From NCBI GenBank assembly GCA_914767715.1, contig OU612067.1, positions 19,595,001 to 19,659,000 on the forward strand: a DNA stretch of 64,000 nucleotides. The letters are read 5' to 3'. The first letter of the stretch is position 1; every line of letters begins with the position of its first letter. A program made the position numbers and the translations under genes. The notes beneath the pieces were generated by a model. The model saw nothing but the letters and a program-made list of their open reading frames with translations, was not told the origin of the DNA and did not search any database. The DNA comes from Membranipora membranacea (taxonomy: Eukaryota > Bryozoa > Gymnolaemata > Cheilostomatida > Membraniporidae). Positions 48,855-58,564 of the stretch are shown in pieces.

Positions 48855-49087
48855 CAATTTGTTAGAGTGCCTGCCCTCTAACGCTCAAGCGTTGGAGCTC
48901 TTGGGTTCTAATCCCGCTGCAGTCTACCGACTACTGGGCTCAATTGACGCCCCATGTCAGCTCCGACCTGCCTGCAAACTGAGAGCAACTTGGCGCCGAA
49001 TATTGCGGCTGCGCTGAATATGGTATCACCTTAATATCTCAGTCTTCGGACAGAGACAAAACCTTGCGATTATTACCCACTTTTTTT
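48855..49087 (+). mobile_element. tRNA-derived SINE, family 1, copy c
   Basis: GTTAGAGTGCCTGCCCT head, GGGTTCTAATCC B box, CTACTGGGCTCAATTGACGC, TGCCTGCAAACTGAGAGC and CAGTCTTCGGACAGAGACAA tail, ending in a T-rich run. Same block order as copy b. It lies between the convergent caspase and FABP genes. Confidence 0.78.
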
Positions 49088-49089
49088 AA

Positions 49090-50111
49090 AACATTTACAC
49101 TGGAGGAGTAAACATTAGCAAGGTTTTAGTTTAGTTAAACTAAGCTAGCAACAACTTTCTCTAGGAATGTATTTTAATACATAAAAGCTTATTTTGTTAC
49201 GCCCGTTTTGAACATTTTAACTCCTACCATACACAATTCTGATTATATACATGATATTATGGTCGCTCAATGAACAATCCATATATGGTATTGCTTTCTT
49301 TTAAAACGGTAAGTCCGGTTGTATATATATGGTCTCGCAGAGTTGCTGGTTTTCTGATAGCGTTTGCTTTATTGATCATTTGTTTGAGAGAATATGGTTT
49401 GCATAATTTTTTACTCCATTGTGGGATTTTGAGTTTGACATCTAACAGATTGATATGAAAATCAATCGTAATAATTATTTCTTCAGATATTGATTCACAT
49501 TGAGACAGAATATCAGTAAATTCGTTTTCTCAACTTATTAGTGAACTTGGTGGTCTATATAAACTGTGTCTACAGTTTCAGCTTCATAACAGCACTCATA
49601 TTGACTAAAGAATCAAAGCCTCCCCTTTCCAGGTATATGTATCACTTTCAGATAATTTTACTTACACTACACAAATTGGCTCAGATATCAAATTGTTTGT
49701 GCTATATAAATATAATTTTTTAGGCAACCAAGGTCGTCTCATTAGAAATGTTTTATACTCAGTGCCAGAAAAAATAGAAGCAAAGAAATCAGAAAGAAAA
49801 TAGAATAGAATACGCTGTCTGGATGATAGTTTAGTGTTTAAATCTCGTTGAAGGTACTGGCATTTTATAAACAACAATCTACATCTTCATTCTATAGAGA
49901 ATGTATTAAAGAATAGACTACTATAAAATAAAAGCACTGTGACTAGAGGCTAGACTTTCACATCACGCCTATTGGCAAAATAATGTACACATAAATTTTG
50001 CTACACAGCCTTTTTTCAAAATTGTTGGTTATTTTTGTGGTCATGGCATTTTCCTTATGGATAGTTTGGGGCAAACCGACAGTGAGAGCGTTTCCTGTTT
50101 TAAGTTTCCTG
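49090..50111. other. Intergenic DNA between convergent caspase and FABP-A genes
   Basis: Includes the 3' UTR of FABP-A near 49998-50111, which resembles the FABP-B 3' UTR at 54010-54128. No gene is supported in the rest. Confidence 0.4.
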
Positions 50112-53008
50112 TTAGCTGGCTCTGACAAAGTATCTTGTGCATATCACTACTCCATTGCCAATATTGATCTTCTAAGAAAGGTAAGAATAAGTACCGTATC
50201 ATCAATTGATTTGCTCAGAAAATAAAAGGGGTTTTTGTTATTGGAATGCGATAAAATACCACTTGCTGTTTATTCCAGACTACCAAATACCAACAGAGCT
50301 GCATGTATGACAAAAAGAGGTGTTTTTTGCCATAATGTGGTATAAATTGCAGAGCAGGATTGAAGTCAAAGCAGGCAATATAACCATCAATGAAATGCCC
50401 ATCCAATTTAACTCTTCTAATCAGGAATTATCTACACAGTGTTAGTGAGGGCACAACTTCAAGAATCGGAAATCAGGTCGGTTTGTCCAGGACTGTTTTA
50501 GAAATGCCCCAAACTCCCTGGTTTATCGAATGTGCCCATAGCTATTATATATATATATATATATACATATGGGCTATGGGTACCTTCGATAAACAAGGGA
50601 GTTTGGGACAGGTCCAAAACTCTCCGGACCAACCAACGCGACATAGGAAATAAAAGTATTACATAGTTTGTGGATTTCTAATATGTGGTGTTACACCTGA
50701 CCTACCTGGACGAGTTCGCCATTTTGTACCTCTCTAGTGACTATTATTTGTTTACGGTCACTATCTGTAGGGTCAGATACAACTGTCACAACCCCATCCC
50801 TGACCTCCACATGGGCCTAAAGCAACAAAATAATGTAATTTTCTATTATGGTGTGTAACTTATATGATATAGAGGGTTGGCTGGTCTGTTAGAGTCATAG
50901 AGAAATTAACTATTTCAGGCAACCACACAAGGGCAGAATCTATATACATGGGTTATTTGAGATTGTGTTGATTGCCATTTTGCCAAGGCTTGACAAAATT
51001 TCCACCAAACACATATTTTCTACATTTTCTAGATAACAACTACTTCTTCCGTGAAATGACTCTGTCTTTCTGAGTGATGGTCTGAAATGTGGAGAAAGAT
51101 AAGCCGTAACCATAGACTTAATAATAAACCTAGACAGGGCACTATGGAGCATTAGCATTGAGGCACTGAGGCAGTTAATTGTGGCAAAATTGATTGAGGT
51201 TCAACAAAAAACCTTGATTATGGACAGTAAATCAATGATAGCATCATTGCTTTTACACCTTCCAATGAAGTTACGTTGCCCCACAATTAAGTGCCTCACT
51301 TCAGCTGTATATAGTGTCCTGCCTAGGTTTATTATCAAGTCTATGGCCGTAACGTTTAATAAATAATGTTTGCTTGGTTGACGAGTTATTATTTAATACT
51401 TTTTGTTACATCCTAAATGACCAGAACATTGGAGGTTTGCATTTAATAAATCACACACAGCATGGAAGTGTGAGAACAGTACTCTTTCGCTTGTATAACA
51501 GTGTACTTCTTGCAGCGTAGATTTGAGGGGCTGGAGAAATGGTCTTAAAATTAAACTTCAGTATTCAGGTATTGATTATTGATCACAGCATGAATACACA
51601 GAGGCATTTTTAAACATATAAAATTGAAAGTTGTAACATTGATGAATATATAATGGGCTGTAAAGGTAATAGATTTAGTCATGGTGTCCCACTACGTGAA
51701 CTTTGCATGCTTCAGTCTCCACAACAATAGCTGAGTGGAATACTTAGTGCCAAATGAGCTTTTATTGATTCACTGCAAAAGTCTTGTCCCAGAATTTCAC
51801 ATCATTCAGGTGTTTGCTTAGTGCTATCATTCTCCCTGGTGCTATGCCAACATTGATAGTTATTATACAACTTTTTCTCTTTGAACATTTTGTGAGGCAT
51901 CAGGATAGTTTGAGGATTTATCCATGATGCTATTTGAAAGTGTCATGATAATTTTCTAGCTTTAAGATGTTGACTGTAAGTGACATCAAGCTGGGTCATA
52001 AATTGGGTCATCAATATAGTCATACTACATAACCTGGTTTACTAAACTAGCGAGGGGGAGCGTTGATGCGGAGGTGGGGGGAGCCTATCGATTCATAAAA
52101 ATTTGCTACCCTCAAGTATAGAAAATTGTTTTATGGGCCTTTTATAACAATGCAGATAAATGTCCTCTTGACAGTCATAGATCCCCAAATATTTAGCATA
52201 AATAGCATTTCTTGAAGAAATAGATGGCTGAGATGAATTTGCAACTGACACTGCCACTGTCACTGCTACCCAACCCAAGAGTTTATATGCAGACTGCCTA
52301 GCTTCGCAACGCCCAGATCTGATTTCGGTAAACTCACCGTTGTTTTATTCCCTCCAGGAAATTCCTCATCTGCTTTTGAGCCGTCCATAGGATAACTCAT
52401 AATCTGTGTCATAAACCCTGTCTCGATCTTGACCTGGTATTTCCCTTCTTCTATTGATATAGTCATGGTAGGGGAACCTTGCTTTGCTAGTTTTCGTGTC
52501 ACGAAGTTAACACCTAGAAGAATTGCAGTGAAGTGTTCTCATAGTAATTAAGCGGCCATAAACATTGGAGTTGAAGTACTTAAACTCTGTCCAGGTTCCT
52601 GGTTGAAGCATTTCATCATCAAATACATCACAACCATGTGGTTGATAACAACTGTACCAGAAACCCACGCGTCGCTTGAGGACTTAAGTGACCTTGGCTG
52701 ATAATACTCTACTGCTGGTCAAATTAGATACCATTACCAGCAGATGCTGTTGGTTCTAAACTTTTGTCTACATCTCTCAATGGCATCAATGGTCCTGCGC
52801 TTCACTTTCCTCCTCCGTGGGGCCGTCGGCCGAGGGACAAAAGTCTGGGGGGCTCAGACTACCATATCAGTTTCGAATATTCTAATATTCCAAAAATAAT
52901 ACTTAGTGACAAACCCATTTCTGACAGGAACTCTTCTAAGTTTTCTGTTCTAGAGTTGTCACATTTCCACACTCCCAGCAGGGGTTTGAGCGCTTCTTCC
53001 AACGACAT
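50112..53008 (-). CDS. Intracellular fatty-acid-binding protein, tandem copy A
   Basis: Exons 53008-52915, 52513-52338, 50816-50706, 50171-50112 (minus strand) give 146 aa. The four-exon layout with first intron in phase 1 after EFLSEM-G and the others in phase 0 is the classic FABP gene structure. Seen: LLGVWKCDNSRTENLEEFL, GVNFVTRKLA, a central lipocalin-fold strand set, IIVTREVQNGELVQ with the ligand Arg (R118), and C-terminal GVVICTRYFVRAS. FABPs are ten-strand beta barrels that carry fatty acids or retinoids in the cytosol. The C-terminal Arg-x-Tyr pair of most members reads Arg-x-Phe here (R140, F142). Slightly longer than the usual ~132 aa because of an N-terminal extension. A ttttcag just before the ATG implies a 5' non-coding exon. 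Family identity is firm; ligand unknown. Confidence 0.88.
50494..50620. mobile_element. Foldback MITE in intron 3 of FABP-A
   Basis: CCCCAAACTCCCTGGTTTAT and CGAATGTGCCCATAGC on the left pair with the right arm (GCTATGGGTACCTTCGATAA, then CAAGGGAGTTTGGGA), nearly 48 bases per arm, around an AT-repeat centre. Confidence 0.75.
51105..51354. mobile_element. Long-arm foldback MITE in intron 2 of FABP-A
   Basis: CATAGACTTAATAATAAACC at the left matches, reversed, CATAGACTTGATAATAAACC at the right; similarity continues through GGCAGTTAATTGTGG versus GGCACTTAATTGTGG, so arms are about 85 bases in a 250-bp element. Confidence 0.7.
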
Positions 53009-54040
53009 GATCACTGAAAATGTAAATTCTATTGTAATCAAATTCTATTGTAAAACGCTTTCCTCATATCAATCATTCCACAGCTAAATTTGATCATCAC
53101 TCCACAAACATGGTAGTTACTTCTCGCATAGCTGAGATCTCTTCCACTGCTAAAAGCACCAAATGCGCACATGTGACAATCTGTCCATGACAGTTGTAGG
53201 ACTGGAGATAATATTGTAGAACATACCAACTCAGTGAGTCTGACAAAAAGCCAAAGGGTTAGATGAAGGTGCAGAGAGCAAATAGCTCAGTCAATGTGAA
53301 TGTCTCACAGTTTTACAAGTTAACCTAGTAATGTAATATACTTGCGCTTGAGATTTGCACCATGACAACATGTCAATAGTATATTGTTTGCTATCGTAAT
53401 TTTGTGCACATTATAACGATTACAAATATCATGCATGAAATAGGCGGATCTCCAAGCAGACTTGTCTTCTAAAAGGCTAACATGGTAGGATGCAGTCAAA
53501 AATCAAATGCCTGGACATCATAATAATAATTTATACCCTATGGAAAAACAACTACCTTTATCCCGATATGAGTCTAATAACATGCAATCATCTTTTCTTC
53601 AGTCTATAAGCCGAAAGCGCTGTACCTAAAAAACATACTAGGCTATTTGTTTTCAAGATCCACATGCAAGCAACAATTTGCTTGTTTCAATGCTATTGCT
53701 ATCACCTGTAAAGTGTAGACAGCAACCAATCCAACTTATTTTAGTGTAGTTCCAGAAGATAAGTCGGTGATATCATGAATTTTTGTATGTAATTGTATTA
53801 TGCTTATAAGATATTATAAAATACAATGTCATGGGAGGCTTGATCAGCTAGGGTATATAAAAAAGCAGCAAAATATATAACGTATATACGTATCAACCCT
53901 AGCATTTGAGTTTAACCATCATCCATTTGCCACCTAATGGCTAATGCTACTTGTATACAATGCAACTAACTACGGTATAGGCTAAAAAAGGTATGCCGCC
54001 CTGCAACAAGGCATTTGTTTCACAGCCTCTGTTCAAAGCC

Positions 54041-54046
54041 TTTATT
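54041..54046 (-). terminator. Polyadenylation signal of FABP-B
   Basis: AATAAA on the minus strand 83 bases after the FABP-B stop at 54129. Confidence 0.55.
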
Positions 54047-54128
54047 TACAGGTGCAGTGTTAGGCGTTTTTCTTGTGTGCATCAATATCTATCTGGCAGT
54101 GAGAGAGTTTCCTGATCTAAGTTTCTGT

Positions 54129-57100
54129 TTAGCTGGCTCTGACAAAGTACCTTGTGCATATCACTACTCCATTACCCACATTGATTTTCTTCAAAAGAGA
54201 AGGTCAAAGAATATCAGCTGTTCATAATAAATGTGTTGAGACAAAATGCCTAACTTTAAAACGTGTCGATCTTGGAGGATGGGACGGAGGATGTTCAGGC
54301 AAAGGGCGACAATCTCAATCAAAAATACTCTAAGCATGTACTCAATTGGTTTCAATATGGATGTCCATTGATGCAATGGCATGAGGGAGATTGTTAAAAT
54401 GCTAACGCTCAAAGAGGATAGATTGCACCAAATCTAAGTTAAAGCAAAAATTTTGGGACAAACTCCCTGGATCAAGGGACAATTAGGCTGCATGATACCT
54501 GCGAAGCAGTAATTGAGGGTTCAAAAACAGCTGCAAGAGGAATTTCAAGGCATTCCACTGCCTGATACTCTATTTCAGCTACCCATGCGCCCCACATAAA
54601 GTTATGATCGCTCAAACCACCGTCAAAGCAGCCTATTTGGCAACAAGGGCAACATGCAAATTGCAACATCATTATAATAGTAGGAGTAGGAGGTGGCTCA
54701 GTGGTTAGAGCGCCGGACTTTCAGCATGCAAGTGTGGAAGGTCGTGGGTTCGAGTCCCACTGCAGTCCGCTGACTACTGGGAGTTGTTGGACCCCCGACC
54801 TGCCTATAAACTGAGAGAAAATTGACGCAGTCATTGCAGCCTCGCACTTAAGGCACACTATTTCGCCGCCGCGCTGTGGTGAGTGACCAACCATTGGGAT
54901 TTTAACTAACATAATCACTCTCACACAGGAGTTGTGTGCACAGTGAGAATGAGGGAACAACTTTGATGAATCAACTACTAGTGTTGGTAAAACTCCCCAC
55001 CCTCCCTGGTAAAACTCCCCACCCTCCCTGGTAAAACTCCCCACCCTCCCTGGTAAAACCCATAGACTTAGTATACTAGTACATGTATATTAAGTCTATG
55101 GATAAACCCGTAAGGGCGTTATATAGACCTACCTGGACAAGTTCTCCATTTACTAACTCTCTTGTGACTATAGTTTGCTTTCGATTACCATCTGTAGGGT
55201 CAGCTACTACTGTGACTACGCCATCTCTGACCTCAACATGGGCCTTAAGAAGAAGAAAAAGAAATATGGTACAAAAGAAGGCGCTAACTAAATATGATAT
55301 GCGTTTGTTGTTAGGAAAATAATCAATTAGAACTTTGCGAGACCAACGGATATCATCATCTACCAGGATCTCATTACCTTTGTAAAAAAGTTTACAGATG
55401 TCATGCCTGTGAAGAACTGGTCATTCCAATACCCCCAACTTAGCCACTGCCCATCGGCAACTTTGTAATATAAGTGCAAAATTTAATGTAAGGAGAAAGC
55501 TATGCTACAAAATTTCACCCAATGCCAGACAATGCGATGACACAAGCACCTCAAAGCACTTTATGAACACACACAGCACAAACTGTTTATACCCTTTGCT
55601 TGTATAAAAGTGCATTACTTTTAACTGTAAATTTTTCATGTTTGCATTATAAAAATTAAGAAAAGCAAAGTTTCAGAGAGTGCATAAGTGCAATATTGGA
55701 GCAGCAGGTATTGACCACAAAATAACACAGTATTCACAAAGTAGGAAAATACTTGTATTATCATATCATTATCATTATATTATATCATATAATATTACAT
55801 GATATTATTATCTCTGATGTACTGTGACACCTTAGATGCACACAAACTGGTAACCATGTTGACTGTTGCATCATTCATTACACTGCCAATAATATTAGAT
55901 TAGTACACTAAATTTTCTAATTTGTAGACTGTATGCAGAGTTGCTCAGTGGGACAATTATGACCATTGTAATGTGCCGAAAGTACATTCGTAATGTTGCT
56001 AATGTTATAATGTCCTGTTCAGTGAACTCTATCTACACACAGTCTACACTCTACACAATATAAAACTTAGGCTATAGGCTATAGGTAATGAGCAATGTTG
56101 ACCCAGGTAAGCGATGTCAACTTTTAGGACAAAATTTTGTCCTAGAAGTTCACACCACTCACGTCGTTGCTTATTACAGGTTTATTATTATGTCTAATGC
56201 TTATTACTAAGCAAAGCCTTTCTTTATTATAAATAGCTTATTATATTGACTGGTATTAGAGTATTTTTTACAAAAGTTCCCCACAGAGGATGGGGGGGGG
56301 GTTCACCGGTTTGTTGCTCAAACTACATTGGTCCCTGTGCCAAGCTAATTTCAGAATTTATCCATGATGCACTTATTTTTGTTTCATGACCTCATATAGG
56401 CTGAAATTAATAAGGGAAATCCTAAGCAATCTGGTTATCTAAACTAACAGGGTGATTGAATTGAGTGACCATGTGAAGGCTAGTACCTCTAGTGACATTA
56501 TAATATGTGTTTTCTGCGCAACCACTTAAATGTTTGCTATTCGTTATTAGGCTCCCCCCAATATCAGGAGCTGGATGACTGACAGGCTTGGTGGCGGCCG
56601 AGGAATCATTTTCTCATATAAGTCACACGGAAACTGATGAGAATTTCAGCATGTGTATCACTGCTACCTCAGTATTCATTTACTGAGTTGGACCGGTGCC
56701 AAATTAGCATACAAAATCATCGACAGTATTTTCCAACATTGAAACAGTCGTATTTTGGAAATTAAAGGAGATTACCCTTTTTGATTTTACTCACTCTTGC
56801 TTTACCACCTCCGCGGTATTCTTCATCTATTACTGAGCCGTCGACTGGATAACTCATAATCTGTGTCATAAACCCTGTATCAGACTTGACGTGGTAGTTC
56901 CCTTCTTGTATCGATATGGTTATAGTAGGAGACCCTCGCTTAGCCAGCTTGCGTATTACAAAGTTGACACCTAAAAACATGCAAAGAATTATAAGAATGG
57001 TTTATATATTGAATCCCATAGTAACATGAAAGCTATGGTGGGTGAATGTCCAACTGATTGCTAACCCCGAAGAACTTGTCGACTGTCAACGAAAGCCGCA

Positions 57101-57299
57101 ATAGCCCTAAAATGGTGAATGCAAGGGCCAATTTACCAGTTCTGGATGATCTACTTTTCTATTAATAGTAATGTATATCTACAAAGTTCTGCATATGTAA
57201 CAAACCCATTTCTTGCAGGAACTCCTCAAAGTTTTCTGTCCTCGAGTTGTCACATTTCCATACTCCCAGCAGAGGCTTGAGAGCTTCTTCTACAGACAT
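54129..57299 (-). CDS. Intracellular fatty-acid-binding protein, tandem copy B
   Basis: Exons 57299-57206, 56970-56795, 55243-55133, 54188-54129 (minus strand), 146 aa, same phases and exon lengths as copy A (94, 176, 111, 60 bases). N terminus MSVEEALKPLLGVWKCDNSR, GVNFVIRKLAKRGSP, TGFMTQIMSYPVDGS, TIVTRELVNGELVQ, C terminus GNGVVICTRYFVRAS. The last exon is protein-identical to copy A except Val for Ile near its start. Differences concentrate in exon 2 (QEGNYHVKSDTG versus EEGKYQVKIETG; DEEYRGGGKAR versus DEEFPGGNKTT). Ligand Arg kept, terminal Tyr replaced by Phe as in copy A. A ttttagcag acceptor right before the ATG implies a non-coding first exon. Intron 3 holds a SINE and a 22-bp minisatellite. 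Confidence 0.88.
54688..54912 (+). mobile_element. tRNA-derived SINE, family 1, copy d
   Basis: Head GGTGGCTCAGTGGTTAGAGC is a near-perfect A-box region, and GGGTTCGAGTCCC a perfect B box; the body follows with CTGACTACTGGGAG, ACCTGCCTATAAACTGAGA and ATTGGGATTTTAAC. It looks like a young copy. In intron 3 of FABP-B, opposite to the gene. Confidence 0.8.
54986..55061 (+). repeat. 22-bp minisatellite
   Basis: Three identical 22-base units starting GGTAAAACTCCCCACC at 54986, 55008 and 55030, then a partial fourth. Followed by a small hairpin CATAGACTTA...TAAGTCTATG. Confidence 0.9.
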
Positions 57300-57453
57300 G
57301 GCTGCTAAAAGTTAAATGGATAATTACAAATTAGTAAAACCTAAGATTTAATTGAACTGAAATACAAATAATACACCCCTAGCAAAGTGAACGGAAGCTA
57401 AATATAAGTTGACCCAGTTTCGGGGCCACTCAAAGCTAGCTTTAGGTTTTGGG

Positions 57454-57545
57454 TAGTCTAAGTGTTCAGATGGTTCTAATGCGAGTTAGTGGCATTACAT
57501 TATCAACCACGAACTCGCATTAGAGCCGTCTCAGCGCTTAGACTA
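57454..57545. mobile_element. Intact 92-bp Mutator-like MITE
   Basis: Starts TAGTCTAAGTGTTCAGA and ends TCTCAGCGCTTAGACTA; most of the element folds on itself (TCTAATGCGAGTTAGTG with CGAACTCGCATTAGA). Flanked by GGTTTTGGG on both sides (57445-57453 and 57546-57554), a perfect 9-bp duplication. Same family as 22495-23034. It lies just upstream of FABP-B. Confidence 0.78.
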
Positions 57546-57559
57546 GGTTTTGGGTAGCT

Positions 57560-58136
57560 TCGGTGGAAGGCTATACAGTTTATGCCTCTAAGGTGATTCA
57601 AGTAAAGTATAAGATTATATAGCCATAGGAAAGTTGACATCGCGCAAAATTGTATCGAACTTGAATTTTTGCCCACAGGTGCAGTTATCAGGTCACCTAC
57701 TCAAAGCTCTACCCAGAATAGAGTAGGACTAGAGGTTATAATACAGCACTTACCAGTTTTTAGGTGTATGTAATAAGAGCTGAAGGATTAGATACAAATG
57801 CGAGATCAAATAGCCAAGTCACTGTGATGGCGTCACTGTTTAATAGCTTAACTCTAGTTACTATACCGCAGAGGATCAGTTTTTATAACATGTGCTTCCT
57901 CAAACTATGCCTGTACCCAATAAGACTTGCACAGTAATGATCATGTGTCATGCAAGTTAGTAGCATTTTCATATGCCTTCATATGCCTTCATATGGTTTA
58001 TATAGAAATAATTGTCAATTGTCACGCTTAAAGTGGGCGGTACCCCATGCGAACTTGACCTCTAATTGATAAGGCTAAAAGTAAACAGAAGAATCGGTTA
58101 GGATTAAATCCGTGCAGAACTGTTTGAAAGTAAATA
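57560..58136. other. Upstream region of FABP-B and 3' flank of the transporter gene
   Basis: Presumed promoter of FABP-B (minus strand). No clear motif; a short TCATATGCCT tandem repeat occurs near 57968-57990. Confidence 0.35.
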
Positions 58137-58142
58137 TTTATT
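58137..58142 (-). terminator. Possible polyadenylation signal of the transporter gene
   Basis: AATAAA on the minus strand 423 bases after the stop at 58565. Confidence 0.4.
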
Positions 58143-58564
58143 ATGCTCTGAGATAAATATAGCAATGCCCATCACCTATTGGGCACTAGGAGCAGTGCTT
58201 GTAATGGAAATAAAAGATCATCAATAGCATTGTCATGGGAAATTTGATCGATTGGCCTTATGGGATAGAAAAAAATAGCAGAATATAAAACCAAAATATC
58301 ACAACACAGTAGAAATAGTTTGAGTGCCCAAGTTGCTATGTTTGTGAGGGGCGCTAAAGACTACTCTGCCTTAAGAACAGCACCTGGCTTATCAACAATT
58401 TGGGACTTCAAGCCATGATAGAATGATAGTAAGCCTGGAATGAAATATAACATATATGTGAATTCTACGGATATGATTGCAATATTTGAGCCAAGGAGGG
58501 CAATGCACCTCTTAAATACTAGACGAGTAATATTATGACTGTACTGTACAATTATGAGATCCCG

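Noticed and set aside
49998-54227. Two similar plus-strand ORFs at 49998-50225 and 54015-54227
   Set aside because: They lie antisense to the duplicated FABP last exons and 3' UTRs; similarity reflects the FABP duplication.
54690-54770. A tRNA gene
   Set aside because: A and B boxes are good, but the sequence between is too long and does not form an acceptor stem; the body continues as SINE family 1.
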